The translations under genes were made by a program, and so were the position numbers. Of a stretch of 64,000 nt of DNA, positions 41,692 through 50,481 are shown piece after piece. Every line of letters begins with the position of its first letter. The stretch's first letter is position 1. Source of the DNA: Pseudomonas sediminis (GTDB lineage: Bacteria; Pseudomonadota; Gammaproteobacteria; Pseudomonadales; Pseudomonadaceae). The stretch is from assembly GCF_002741105.1 (NCBI RefSeq), contig NZ_NIQU01000007.1, positions 62,001 through 126,000 of the forward strand, given 5' to 3'. The notes below the pieces were generated by a model. The model had not been told where the DNA came from, ran no database searches, and worked only from the letters and a program-made list of their open reading frames with translations.

Positions 41692-42285
41692 ATGCCTTTC
41701 ACCCTGCTCGATCCCACAACGGCCCTCGCCATGCCCTGGAAGAACGGCGGCGGTACGACACTGCAGCTGGCCATCTCGCCAGCGGGCGCGGGCCTGGAAG
41801 ATTTCGCCTGGCGCATCAGCAGTGCTCAGGTGGCGGCGGACGGTGCCTTTTCCAGCTTCCCTGGCATCGACCGCAGCCTGGCCGTGCTCGCCGGCAATGG
41901 CTTGCGCCTGCAACGCGAGGACGGCCATGTCGAGACGCTGCATAGCGCTGGCGCCATAGCGGCTTTTGCAGGCGAAGAGGCAATCGACGCGCAATTGCTG
42001 GACGGCCCGATCACCGACCTCAATCTGATGACCCGACGAGGCCTCTGGACGCATCAGGTGCAGTTGCTGAAATGGCAGGGAACCCGAAGGCTGGAGAACG
42101 ATGCGGCGGTGATGCTGCTGTGGAATGGGGGCCAGACCGCAGTCGACGTGAATGCTGGCGGGGCGATGCACCCGCTAACGGCGGGCAATGGCCTGCTGAT
42201 CGAGAACGAACCCGGCCAATTACACCTGCACGCACACCGCCCCGCCCTGCTCTACGTGGCCTGGCTGAACCCGTGCGCACACTGA
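41692..42285 (+). CDS. hutD: HutD/Ves-family protein
   Basis: 197 residues, a cupin-like HutD. The N-terminal MPWKNGGGTTLQLA and FAWRISSAQVAADGAFSSFPGIDR segments are typical. In P. fluorescens HutD has been proposed to limit hut expression by binding formylglutamate-like intermediates. Here it is divergent from hutI and has its own HutC operator. Confidence 0.92.
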   Translation: MPFTLLDPTTALAMPWKNGGGTTLQLAISPAGAGLEDFAWRISSAQVAADGAFSSFPGIDRSLAVLAGNGLRLQREDGHVETLHSAGAIAAFAGEEAIDAQLLDGPITDLNLMTRRGLWTHQVQLLKWQGTRRLENDAAVMLLWNGGQTAVDVNAGGAMHPLTAGNGLLIENEPGQLHLHAHRPALLYVAWLNPCAH

Positions 42286-42287
42286 AA

Positions 42288-42320
42288 TAAAAAGCCCCGG
42301 CGCGCGGGCCGGGGCTCATT
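42288..42320. terminator. Bidirectional terminator between hutD and acyl-CoA dehydrogenase
   Basis: AGCCCCGGC and GCCGGGGCT form a 9-bp stem, with A-rich sequence on the left and CATTT on the right, serving both convergent genes. Confidence 0.75.
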
Positions 42321-42338
42321 TGTGCGCACCACACTGAA

Positions 42339-44117
42339 TCAGAACTGCGCAGCGTCCAGCAGGTACAGCGATTCGCTACCTGCCTTGACCGATGCGCTCA
42401 GCGAGTGAATGCGCGGCAGCAGGCGGGCGAAGTAGAAGCGCGCAGTGCCCAGCTTGCTGGCGTAGAACTCGTCCTGCCCTTCCTTGCCGATCGCAGCCCG
42501 TGCCATCAATGCCCACATGTAGGCATAGGCGGTGTAGCCGAACACGTGCAGATACTCGACCGAAGCAGCGCCGATTTCGTTGGGGTTGCTCTTGGCACGG
42601 TCCAGCACCCAGGCGGTCAGCTCATCGAGGTTCTGCACGGCAGCCGCCAGCGGCTTGGTGAACTCGGCGAGGTTGGCGTCAGCGGAGGCGACGAAGCCCT
42701 TGATCTCGTCGGCCAGGTGCTTGTAGAAGCTGCCGCCGCTGCCAACGATCTTGCGCCCCATCAGGTCCAGCGACTGGATGCCGTTGGTGCCTTCGTAGAT
42801 CTGGGTGATGCGGCAGTCGCGCACCAGCTGCTCCTGGCCCCACTCGCGAATGAAACCGTGGCCGCCGAAGATCTGCTGACCATGCACGGTGGTTTCCAGC
42901 GCCATGTCGGTGAGGAAGGCCTTGGCCACCGGCGTCAGTAGCGCCACCAGCTCGTCGGCGCGCTGGGCGGTGGCCTTGTCCTCGCTGTATTTGGCGGTGT
43001 CGAGCTGCATGGCAACGTAGCTGGAGAAGGCGCGACCGCCCTCGTTCAGCGCTTTCATGGTCAGCAGCATGCGACGCACGTCCGGATGCACGATGATCGG
43101 GTCGGCGGCTTTGTCCTTGGCCACCGGGCCGGTCGGCGCGCGGCTCTGAATACGCTCGCGGGCGTACTCGATGGCGCTCTGGTAGCTGCGCTCGCCCAGG
43201 GCCAGACCCTGGATACCAACGCCCAGGCGCTCGTAGTTCATCATGGTGAACATGGCATTGAGGCCCTTGTTCACTTCACCGACCAGGTAACCGGTGGCAC
43301 CGTCGAAGTTCATCACGCAGGTGGCCGAGGCCTTGATGCCCATCTTGTGCTCGATGGAGCCGCAACCCAGCGAGTTGTTCTCTCCAAGGGAGCCGTCGGC
43401 ATTGACCATCACCTTGGGCACGATGAACAGCGAGATGCCTTTCGGGCCAGCCGGTGCGTCCGGCAGCTTGGCCAGCACCAGATGGATGATGTTTTCGGTC
43501 AGGTCGTGCTCGCCACCAGTGATGAAGATCTTGGTACCGCTGATCTTGTAACTGCCATCCGCCTGGGGCTCGGCCTTGGTGCGGATGATGCCCAGGTCGG
43601 TACCGGCATGCGGCTCGGTCAGGCACATGGAACCGGCCCAGACGCCGGCGTACATGTTCGGCAGGTACTGCGCCTTCAGCTCTTCGCTGGCGTGGTTGAG
43701 GATCGACAGGCAGGCGCCGGCGGTCAGCATCGGGTACAGGCCGAAGGACAGGTTGGCCGAGTTGACCATTTCCTCGACCTGGGCGCCGATCACCTTGGGC
43801 ATGCCCATGCCGCCGAACTCCGGCGAGCCGCCAACACCGACCCAGCCACCCTCGGCGTAGGTCTGGTAGGCCTCGGGGAAACCGGCAGGGGTTTTCACCG
43901 CGCCGTTGTCCCAGGAGCAGCCTTCTTCGTCACCGCTGCGGTTCAGCGGGGCAATGCTGCCCGCCGTGACCTTGCCAGCTTCTTCCAGGATGGCGCTGGC
44001 GGTCTCGGCATCGACCACCTCGGCCAGGGCCGGCAGCTCGGCCCAGAGCTTGGAGACTTCGAATACTTCATTGAGCACGAAGCGCATGTCGCGCAGGGGG
44101 GCTTTGTAATCGGCCAT
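42339..44117 (-). CDS. Acyl-CoA dehydrogenase (long FadE/DmdC-type)
   Basis: 592 residues, longer than classical ~400-residue enzymes because of extra N- and C-terminal domains, as in the ~600-residue FadE and methylthioacryloyl-type group. FAD-binding segments MCLTEPHAGTDLG and FITGGEHD and the catalytic-Glu motif YEGTNGIQ are intact. It oxidises an acyl-CoA to the enoyl-CoA in beta-oxidation, passing electrons to ETF. A paralogue lies 1.6 kb upstream (45726-47531), separated by a diguanylate cyclase. P. aeruginosa has a comparable pair beside its bio cluster. Confidence 0.9.
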   Translation of the reverse strand: MADYKAPLRDMRFVLNEVFEVSKLWAELPALAEVVDAETASAILEEAGKVTAGSIAPLNRSGDEEGCSWDNGAVKTPAGFPEAYQTYAEGGWVGVGGSPEFGGMGMPKVIGAQVEEMVNSANLSFGLYPMLTAGACLSILNHASEELKAQYLPNMYAGVWAGSMCLTEPHAGTDLGIIRTKAEPQADGSYKISGTKIFITGGEHDLTENIIHLVLAKLPDAPAGPKGISLFIVPKVMVNADGSLGENNSLGCGSIEHKMGIKASATCVMNFDGATGYLVGEVNKGLNAMFTMMNYERLGVGIQGLALGERSYQSAIEYARERIQSRAPTGPVAKDKAADPIIVHPDVRRMLLTMKALNEGGRAFSSYVAMQLDTAKYSEDKATAQRADELVALLTPVAKAFLTDMALETTVHGQQIFGGHGFIREWGQEQLVRDCRITQIYEGTNGIQSLDLMGRKIVGSGGSFYKHLADEIKGFVASADANLAEFTKPLAAAVQNLDELTAWVLDRAKSNPNEIGAASVEYLHVFGYTAYAYMWALMARAAIGKEGQDEFYASKLGTARFYFARLLPRIHSLSASVKAGSESLYLLDAAQF

Positions 44118-44290
44118 GACACATCCTCGAAAACGGACTTACGTGAGAGGACCGAGTTTACTTGAACAACTTTATAGACACATAGGGTCGTGTTGTGACC
44201 AATTGTTCACAAGAGGTCACTAACTCCCTGATGTGAAAACCGCTCTACAACGGGCTGAGAAATGGGCGTGACCGTTCGTCTGCCGGACGA

Positions 44291-45610
44291 CTACTCTCGA
44301 TCCGCTGCCAGCTTCACAGCACCGCGACGCTGTCCGGCGCTACGGATGCAATTGCGCCCGGCGGCCTTGGCGCTGTAAAGCGCCTTGTCCGCCTCCTTGA
44401 TCACTTCCTGCGGAGTGCGCTGCTCGGCCTGACGCTCGGCGACGCCCATGCTCACGGTCACCGATACCTCGCTGGCGGTCTTGCCGGCCCGGCGCTGCTT
44501 GCCTTCACGATCATCGCGCGGCCGGCTTTGCGAGTCGCGCAGTTGCATGCGGTACTGCTCGATGCCTATACGCACCGCTTCCATGTGCGGCATGCATTGC
44601 TCCACGGTCTTGCCAGGAAACAGCAAGGTGAACTCCTCACCGCCATAGCGGTAGGCCTTGCCACCGCCACCGACCTTGCGCATCTGGCTGGCGACCAGAC
44701 GCAACACCTGATCCCCCACATCATGGCCGTGGGTATCGTTGAATTTCTTGAAGTGATCGACATCGACCATGGCAATCACGTAATCACGCCCCAGGCGCTG
44801 CAGACGCTCGTTGAGCGCGCGCCGCCCCGGCAGCCCGGTGAGCTCGTCACGAAAGGCCATCTGGTAGGCCTCGTGCGCTACCGCCGCGACCAGCATGAGC
44901 ATCACCATGCTGATCATCACCTGCAGCGCATTGGCCAGGATGAACACCTGCGGCAGCATCCACAGCAAACCGCACAGCCCCATCAGTTGCGCCGCGTGCA
45001 ACGGCCTTGGCCGACGCAGGTACTGCACCAGCAGTACGATGAAGGCGACCAGGAACGCCACGTAAACCAACTGCGCCAGGCTCATCCAAGCGCCATGCAA
45101 CGACGGCCAGTGAATCTTAGCCAACCAGTCGGCAATACCCTGCGGATAACGGCGCGCCAAACCAAAGGCCACCGCGCTGACTGCCAGCAAGATCAGGGCG
45201 CGGGCGAACATGTCCTGCAGCAGGTGCGAACGCTCCTCCCAGCAGCCGTAGAGGGCATAGAGCAGCGGTAGCAACAGGCAGATCAGATGGAAGACCAGAA
45301 CCGCATCGTCGCGGATCTGGCCATTGTCACGAAAGTGATCGGCCTGGATATCCAGTAGGAAGTAGCCGACATACAGCACCAGCAGCAGGAAAATTTCCCG
45401 CTGACGGCCATAGACCAGACAGAACGCGCCGCCGAGCAGCAACAGTAACGTCGGCAATACATTGAACAGGGAGATGAAGAACTCGCTCAGCACCGGCAAG
45501 CGTGCAGCCACCAACCCGCCGACCAGCAAGGGCAACGACGAATAGAAGTGACTGAGGCGCAAATTGGCCAGACGGATCACGCTGACATCCTGAGCGAGAG
45601 ATGCAGGCAT
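44291..45610 (-). CDS. Membrane diguanylate cyclase with interrupted GGDEF domain
   Basis: 439 residues. About seven membrane helices (MASE-like, residues ~20-230) precede a GGDEF domain with an intact YRYGGEEF active site. No RxxD I-site precedes the motif (GGGGKAYRY instead), so product inhibition at that site is not expected. A ~20-residue charged insert (SQSRPRDDREGKQRRAG) lies between the active-site half and the conserved TVSMGVA strand. It lies between two acyl-CoA dehydrogenase genes on the same strand; any link to fatty-acid signals is unknown. Confidence 0.85.
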   Translation of the reverse strand: MPASLAQDVSVIRLANLRLSHFYSSLPLLVGGLVAARLPVLSEFFISLFNVLPTLLLLLGGAFCLVYGRQREIFLLLVLYVGYFLLDIQADHFRDNGQIRDDAVLVFHLICLLLPLLYALYGCWEERSHLLQDMFARALILLAVSAVAFGLARRYPQGIADWLAKIHWPSLHGAWMSLAQLVYVAFLVAFIVLLVQYLRRPRPLHAAQLMGLCGLLWMLPQVFILANALQVMISMVMLMLVAAVAHEAYQMAFRDELTGLPGRRALNERLQRLGRDYVIAMVDVDHFKKFNDTHGHDVGDQVLRLVASQMRKVGGGGKAYRYGGEEFTLLFPGKTVEQCMPHMEAVRIGIEQYRMQLRDSQSRPRDDREGKQRRAGKTASEVSVTVSMGVAERQAEQRTPQEVIKEADKALYSAKAAGRNCIRSAGQRRGAVKLAADRE

Positions 45611-45672
45611 TCTGCCTGCTTCGACTCTTGAAAACAGCGACAGGATGCGACATTCCCTTCAGTGTCCGGCGC

Positions 45673-45707
45673 AAAAACGACAACGCCGCCCCAGGGGGCG
45701 GCGTTGT
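45673..45707 (-). terminator. Terminator after the upstream acyl-CoA dehydrogenase gene
   Basis: On the minus strand a 13-bp stem (ACAACGCCGCCCC with GGGGCGGCGTTGT) is followed by CGTTTTTG, 19 nt after the stop codon. Confidence 0.8.
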
Positions 45708-45725
45708 GGTTCAACCGATCAGGTC

Positions 45726-47531
45726 TTAGAAGCCGAGCGCGAAGTGCTCTTCATCCATTTCCATCAGGTTGCTGGCGCCCGACAGCATGGCTTCGACATG
45801 CGTGCGGGTACGCGGCAGGATGCGCGCGAAGTAGAAGCGAGCGGTCTGCAGCTTGGCTTTGTAGAAAGCCTCGTCGCCAGTGCCAGCTGCCAGCTTCTCG
45901 GCAGCCAGGCGTGCCATGTCGGCCCAGAAGTAGGCCAGGCAGGCGTAGCCGGAGTACATCAGGTAGTCCACGGAGGCGGCACCGACTTCTTCGCGATCTT
46001 TCATCGCAGCCATGCCGACTTTCATGGTGATGTCGCCCCACTCCTTGTTCAGCTTGGCCAGCGGCTCGACGAATTCCTTGACGGAATCGTTGCCTTCGTT
46101 GGCCTGGCAGAACTTGTGGACGATCTTGGTGAAGTTCTTCAGGGCACCGCCCTGAGTCATCAACACCTTGCGGCCCAGCAGGTCGAGCGCCTGAACGCCG
46201 GTGGTGCCTTCGTACATCATGGAGATGCGGCAGTCACGCAGGTTCTGCTCCATGCCCCACTCGCTGATGAAGCCGTGGCCACCATAGATCTGCATGCCGT
46301 GAGAAGCGGACTCGAAGCCCACTTCGGTCATGAAGGCCTTGGCGATCGGGGTCAGGAAAGCCAGCAGTTCGTCGGCAGCTTTCTTCTCTTCTTCGTCCTG
46401 GCTGTGCTGAACGATGTCCACCTGCTTGGCGGTGAAGTAGACCATGGCGCGGTTGCCTTCGGCGAACGCCTTCATGGTCAGCAGCATGCGGCGTACGTCC
46501 GGGTGCACGATGATCGGGTCAGCGGCTTTTTCCGGCGCTTTCGGGCCAGTCAGCGAACGCATCTGCAGACGCTCGCGAGCGTACTTGATGCCACCCTGGA
46601 AGCCGACTTCGGCGTGGGCCAGGCCTTGCAGCGCGGTACCCAGGCGAGCGGTGTTCATGAAGGTGAACATGCAGTTCAGGCCCTTGTTGGCCGGGCCAAT
46701 CAGGTAGCCAGTGGCGCCGTCGAAGTTCATCACGCAGGTGGCGTTACCGTGGATGCCCATCTTGTGCTCGATGGAGCCACAGGAAACGGCGTTGCGCTCG
46801 CCTACGCCGCCTTCGGCGTTCGGCAGGAACTTCGGCACGATGAACAGCGAGATACCCTTGGTACCGGCCGGCGCATCGGGCAGACGGGCCAGAACGATAT
46901 GGACGATGTTATCGGCCATGTCGTGCTCACCCGCGGAGATGAAGATCTTGGTACCGGAGACTTTGTAGCTGCCGTCGGCCTGCGGTTCGGCCTTGGTGCG
47001 CAGCATGCCCAGGTCGGTACCGCAATGCGGCTCGGTCAGGCACATGGTGCCGGTCCACTCGCCGGAAACCAGTTTGGTCAGGTAGGTGTGCTTCTGCTCG
47101 TCGGTGCCGTGAGCGCTCAGGGTGTTCATCGCGCCGTGGGAGAGGCCCGGGTACATGCCCCAGGACCAGTTGGCCGAACCGACCATCTCGCTGACAGCCA
47201 GACCGAGCGACTCAGGCAGACCTTGGCCGCCATGCTCGACGTCATGCGCCAGGCTCGGCCAGCCGCCTTCAACGAACTGCTGATAGGCCTCTTTGAAGCC
47301 AGTCGGGGTTTTCACACCGGATTCGCTCCAGGTGCAGCCCTCGGTGTCACCCACACGGTTCAGCGGAGCCAGAACCTGCTCGCAGAACTTGGCGCCTTCT
47401 TCGAGGATGGCGTCGACCATGTCTGGAGTGGCGTCCTGGCAGCCAGGCAGGCTCTGGTAGTGCGCTTCATAACCCAGCAGTTCGTCGCGAACGAAACGAA
47501 TGTCACGCAAGGGGGCCTTGTAGTCAGGCAT
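45726..47531 (-). CDS. Acyl-CoA dehydrogenase (long FadE type), probably fatty-acid induced
   Basis: 601 residues. FAD motifs MCLTEPHCGTDLG and FISAGEHD and the catalytic-Glu motif YEGTTGVQ are present. It is clearly homologous over its length with the 42339-44117 product, indicating an old duplication with divergence. ATG 47531 gives MPDYKAPLRDIRF, matching the paralogue's N-terminus. A PsrA-type palindrome lies 107 nt upstream, suggesting derepression by long-chain acyl-CoA or fatty acid. Confidence 0.9.
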   Translation of the reverse strand: MPDYKAPLRDIRFVRDELLGYEAHYQSLPGCQDATPDMVDAILEEGAKFCEQVLAPLNRVGDTEGCTWSESGVKTPTGFKEAYQQFVEGGWPSLAHDVEHGGQGLPESLGLAVSEMVGSANWSWGMYPGLSHGAMNTLSAHGTDEQKHTYLTKLVSGEWTGTMCLTEPHCGTDLGMLRTKAEPQADGSYKVSGTKIFISAGEHDMADNIVHIVLARLPDAPAGTKGISLFIVPKFLPNAEGGVGERNAVSCGSIEHKMGIHGNATCVMNFDGATGYLIGPANKGLNCMFTFMNTARLGTALQGLAHAEVGFQGGIKYARERLQMRSLTGPKAPEKAADPIIVHPDVRRMLLTMKAFAEGNRAMVYFTAKQVDIVQHSQDEEEKKAADELLAFLTPIAKAFMTEVGFESASHGMQIYGGHGFISEWGMEQNLRDCRISMMYEGTTGVQALDLLGRKVLMTQGGALKNFTKIVHKFCQANEGNDSVKEFVEPLAKLNKEWGDITMKVGMAAMKDREEVGAASVDYLMYSGYACLAYFWADMARLAAEKLAAGTGDEAFYKAKLQTARFYFARILPRTRTHVEAMLSGASNLMEMDEEHFALGF

Positions 47532-47637
47532 AACGGTAAACCTCTGCGGTGGATTCCTAGTAGTTGGGGTGACCGTCTTGGCGGTCGCTCTCGGGATCAC
47601 TCCCGGCTGCCTGGCCACGAGGCTGCGGCCGAAGCAA

Positions 47638-47653
47638 TCAAACAGGCGTTTGA
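47638..47653. promoter_or_regulatory. PsrA-type operator upstream of the acyl-CoA dehydrogenase gene
   Basis: TCAAAC-AGGC-GTTTGA is a perfect palindrome with 4-nt spacer, fitting the CAAAC-N2-4-GTTTG consensus of the fatty-acid sensor PsrA. Confidence 0.6.
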
Positions 47654-47700
47654 AACATACGTTTACGCCAACCCCTTGTCAAGCGCTGCCAATCGGCCGA

Positions 47701-48438
47701 CTACGCGACCAGATCGATGCGGGGCTCCGGCGCAGGCAATTCACCCAGTCGCCGATACAGATCAAGATTAGGCGCTGGCGGCGAAGCCTGCTGCGACTGC
47801 TCGGCGGACTGTTCATCGGCGGGTCGAGCCGTGTCATCCGGCTTGCCCTCCGCGTCGGTACCGCTGGCCTCGTCACGCCGCAACTCGGCCAGTTCGACGC
47901 GCGCCTGCGCCGCTTGCGCCTGGGCCAGAGCGGCTACACGCAAGTCTTGCGGGGAGGGTTCGATGGGCGCGAGCGCTGCGCGCAGGACGATCTCCATCTT
48001 GCGCAAAGTCGCTTCGGGGTCATTGGGGACGGGGGCGGTGTCGATGCTGACTTCACCGGAAACGGCGTAACGCTGCCCATCAGGGCCGCGCTTGAAACTG
48101 TAGGTCGGTGCTCCCGCGTATTGCCCGCCAACGGCAGCATGCGCCTGCTCGTGGGTACGGACCTCACGATCACGCTGCACGAGGTCGGCGATTTCCAGCT
48201 GTTGCTGGCGCTGCTCCTGGGGGCTTGGCTCGGTTTTGTCTGCGCGGCTCGATGGGCTGGCCTCGCGATCCGCTTCCTCTCGACCAGATGCCGCGGAGTC
48301 GGCTTGCTGCTCCTGCGGCGCCGCAACAGGTGCCTGGTCGGCACGGGCAATGTCAGGGGAAACGTCGGACGACAGAGGTCTTGCCGAACTGACGGACGGC
48401 GCGGGAGTGAACGGTGGCAGGCTGCTGCCAATCTGCAT
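47701..48438 (-). CDS. SprA-related putative metalloprotease
   Basis: 245 residues. The centre has the conserved VRTHEQAHAAVGGQYAG, containing an HExxH-like HEQAH, then APTYSFKRGPDGQRYAVSGEV, both typical of the SprA/CJM1_0395 family. The flanks are low-complexity Ala/Pro/Gln/Glu and probably disordered. No signal peptide is evident. Function in Pseudomonas is not established; proteolysis is predicted only from the motif. Confidence 0.72.
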   Translation of the reverse strand: MQIGSSLPPFTPAPSVSSARPLSSDVSPDIARADQAPVAAPQEQQADSAASGREEADREASPSSRADKTEPSPQEQRQQQLEIADLVQRDREVRTHEQAHAAVGGQYAGAPTYSFKRGPDGQRYAVSGEVSIDTAPVPNDPEATLRKMEIVLRAALAPIEPSPQDLRVAALAQAQAAQARVELAELRRDEASGTDAEGKPDDTARPADEQSAEQSQQASPPAPNLDLYRRLGELPAPEPRIDLVA

Positions 48439-48492
48439 GAGCGTCCTCCTGCCCCGCTGCTGGCCGCATCCGCGCGGCCGGGGTGAGACGAC

Positions 48493-48792
48493 TTAAGCGC
48501 GGGTATCGATCAGGGTGCCCAGCACCTCGTCGGCGGTGTCGACGACACGTGCATTGGCGCGCACTTCGTTTTCACCGACACGCAGCGCCACGAGGCTTTC
48601 GGTCAAGTCAGGGCGGTTACGCTCGGATACCTGCGAACTCGGATTGACCTGGTTTTGCGGTGGGGTCTGAGTCGTCTGCTGCGACGGGTTGATGGTGTTG
48701 CTGGCGATATCACCGGCGGCCTGTTCGACACGGCGTTGCCCGGCCTGAATACCGTTCAAACCCGAATTGAATGCGTTGGCGGAGATTTCCAT
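48493..48792 (-). CDS. Flagellar basal-body-rod-like small protein
   Basis: 99 residues. The N-terminus (ISANAFNSGLNGIQAGQRRVEQAAGDIAS) and C-terminus (ESLVALRVGENEVRANARVVDTADEVLGTLID) mimic the paired terminal helices of flagellar rod and hook proteins, with a short Gln/Pro/Asn linker between. It is far too short to be a rod subunit and no flagellar genes are nearby. The function is unknown. Confidence 0.65.
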   Translation of the reverse strand: MEISANAFNSGLNGIQAGQRRVEQAAGDIASNTINPSQQTTQTPPQNQVNPSSQVSERNRPDLTESLVALRVGENEVRANARVVDTADEVLGTLIDTRA

Positions 48793-48890
48793 CGGCAGCC
48801 CCCTGAGGGATGTAGAACCTGATAACGGTATTGAAGCAGAAACCGGCTAAAAAACGTACAGGCAAAAGGCTATGGTCAGTTTGCTGTTTA

Positions 48891-49577
48891 TTACCAGTCA
48901 GCCAGCAACTCGAGTTTGAGGTGTTCCGCCACCGCAGCGGCCGTCGCCTTGTCCAGGTTTGGCACACGCCCCAGGCAAGGCGCTGGCAGGCGCTCGGTGA
49001 GGGTGGCGAGATTTTCCTCCAGACGTGAGGTCTTCGGCTCGACGATATTGGCCACCCAGCCGGCCAGTTTCAGCCCATCACGCTCGATCGCCTCTGCGCT
49101 CAACAGCGCGTGGTTGATACAACCCAGGCGTACACCTACCACCAGAATGACCGGGATGCCCAATGCCACGGCCAGGTCCGACAGGTTTTCCTCACCGGCC
49201 AGCGGTACGCGCCAGCCGCCTGCGCCTTCCACCAGCGAGAAGTCCGCACCCTTGGCCAGGATCGCCCGCACCGGCGGCAGCAGGCTGGCGACATCCAATT
49301 TGATACCCACTTCGCGAGCCGCCAGGTGCGGGGCAATGGCGGGTTCGAAGGCCAGCGGGTTGACCTCTTCATAGTGCACCGGCAATGAACACTGGGCGAG
49401 CAAGGCCAGTGCGTCGTCGTTGCGCAGGCCATCGGCGGTTCGTATGCAACCGGAAGCGACCGGCTTGGCCGCTGCGGTGCTCAGGCCCTGCTGGCGTGCC
49501 GCATGGAGCAGTCCAGCGGCGATAGTCGTCTTGCCGATTTCGGTATCCGTGCCGGTGACGAAGTAGGCTTGGGTCAT
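48891..49577 (-). CDS. bioD: Dethiobiotin synthetase
   Basis: 228 residues. The P-loop GTDTEIGKTTIAAGL and the EGAGGWRVPL segment are diagnostic. It closes the ureido ring of 7,8-diaminopelargonate with ATP and CO2. Last gene of bioBFHCD, separated from bioC by 58 nt that include a REP copy. No bioA lies in the window; it must be elsewhere. Confidence 0.95.
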   Translation of the reverse strand: MTQAYFVTGTDTEIGKTTIAAGLLHAARQQGLSTAAAKPVASGCIRTADGLRNDDALALLAQCSLPVHYEEVNPLAFEPAIAPHLAAREVGIKLDVASLLPPVRAILAKGADFSLVEGAGGWRVPLAGEENLSDLAVALGIPVILVVGVRLGCINHALLSAEAIERDGLKLAGWVANIVEPKTSRLEENLATLTERLPAPCLGRVPNLDKATAAAVAEHLKLELLADW

Positions 49578-49586
49578 CTGATCCTC

Positions 49587-49610
49587 GTGGGAGCGAGCTC
49601 TGCTCGCGAA
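49587..49610. repeat. REP copy 2 between bioC and bioD
   Basis: GTGGGAGCGAGCTCTGCTCGCGAA is the reverse complement of the 52413-52436 unit. In the transcript it lies between bioC and bioD. Confidence 0.65.
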
Positions 49611-49635
49611 GCGGGTTGGCGAGCGAGGTTCGTGC

Positions 49636-50481
49636 CTAGGAAGGCTTCTGCAGCACGCCGTACACCACCTGATAGGTGGCCGGCAGTCCCTGCGGCTGAC
49701 GGAAGTGCTCGTAAGCCTCGATCAGTGCACGAATGCGCGAGCGCCCCGTCAGCCCACCCGGACGCCCCGGGTTGAGATTGTGCGCACCGAGGTCCTTGAG
49801 CGAGGTGGTCAGGCTGCGCAGATCAGGAAAGTGCAGAACCTGCGCCTCGCGTTGCAGCGCCAGCACCTGCAGACCACTGACCTTACACATGTGCTGATAG
49901 GCCTCGAAATGACGGAAGCGATTGACGTGGACCAGGCCGTCAACCGCCAGCCAGCTGTCACGCAGTTCCTGCAGCGTACCCACGCACAGGCTGGAGAACG
50001 CCAGCACGCCACCGGGACGCAACACCCGCTGCGCTTCGCTCAGCACGCGCGGGAAATCGGCACACCATTGCAGCGCCAGGCTGGAGAACAGCAGATCGAC
50101 GCTGGCGCTTTGCAGCGGTAGCGCTTCGGCATCACCGGCGATGAAATACGCAGCACCGCCCTGAGGCCTGGCGTGGCGCAACATGCCCTCGGCGATATCC
50201 ACCGCCAGGCCCTCGCTCGGTGCATAACGTTCGGCCAGGGCGCGGGTGAAATGGCCCGTGCCACTACCCAGGTCCAGCCAGCGATGCGGCTGTAGCGAAG
50301 CAGGCAAACGCGCCAGCAACTGGTTGCCGACACTGCGCTGCAGCTCGGCCACCGAGTCGTAACTGGCTGCCGCACGGGAAAACGACGCGGCGACCTGACG
50401 CTTGTCCGGCAACACCACATCTCCGTAGGGTGCGCCGTGCGCACCAGAGAACTCCTGAGGCGCCACACGCAGCTCAGACAT
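49636..50481 (-). CDS. bioC: Malonyl-ACP O-methyltransferase
   Basis: 281 residues, SAM methyltransferase with motif I LDLGSGTGHFTRAL, then DLLFSSLALQWC and VLRPGGVLAFSSL. It methylates malonyl-ACP to start pimeloyl synthesis. It overlaps bioH by 8 nt, so the methylating and demethylating enzymes are made together. Confidence 0.93.
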   Translation of the reverse strand: MSELRVAPQEFSGAHGAPYGDVVLPDKRQVAASFSRAAASYDSVAELQRSVGNQLLARLPASLQPHRWLDLGSGTGHFTRALAERYAPSEGLAVDIAEGMLRHARPQGGAAYFIAGDAEALPLQSASVDLLFSSLALQWCADFPRVLSEAQRVLRPGGVLAFSSLCVGTLQELRDSWLAVDGLVHVNRFRHFEAYQHMCKVSGLQVLALQREAQVLHFPDLRSLTTSLKDLGAHNLNPGRPGGLTGRSRIRALIEAYEHFRQPQGLPATYQVVYGVLQKPS

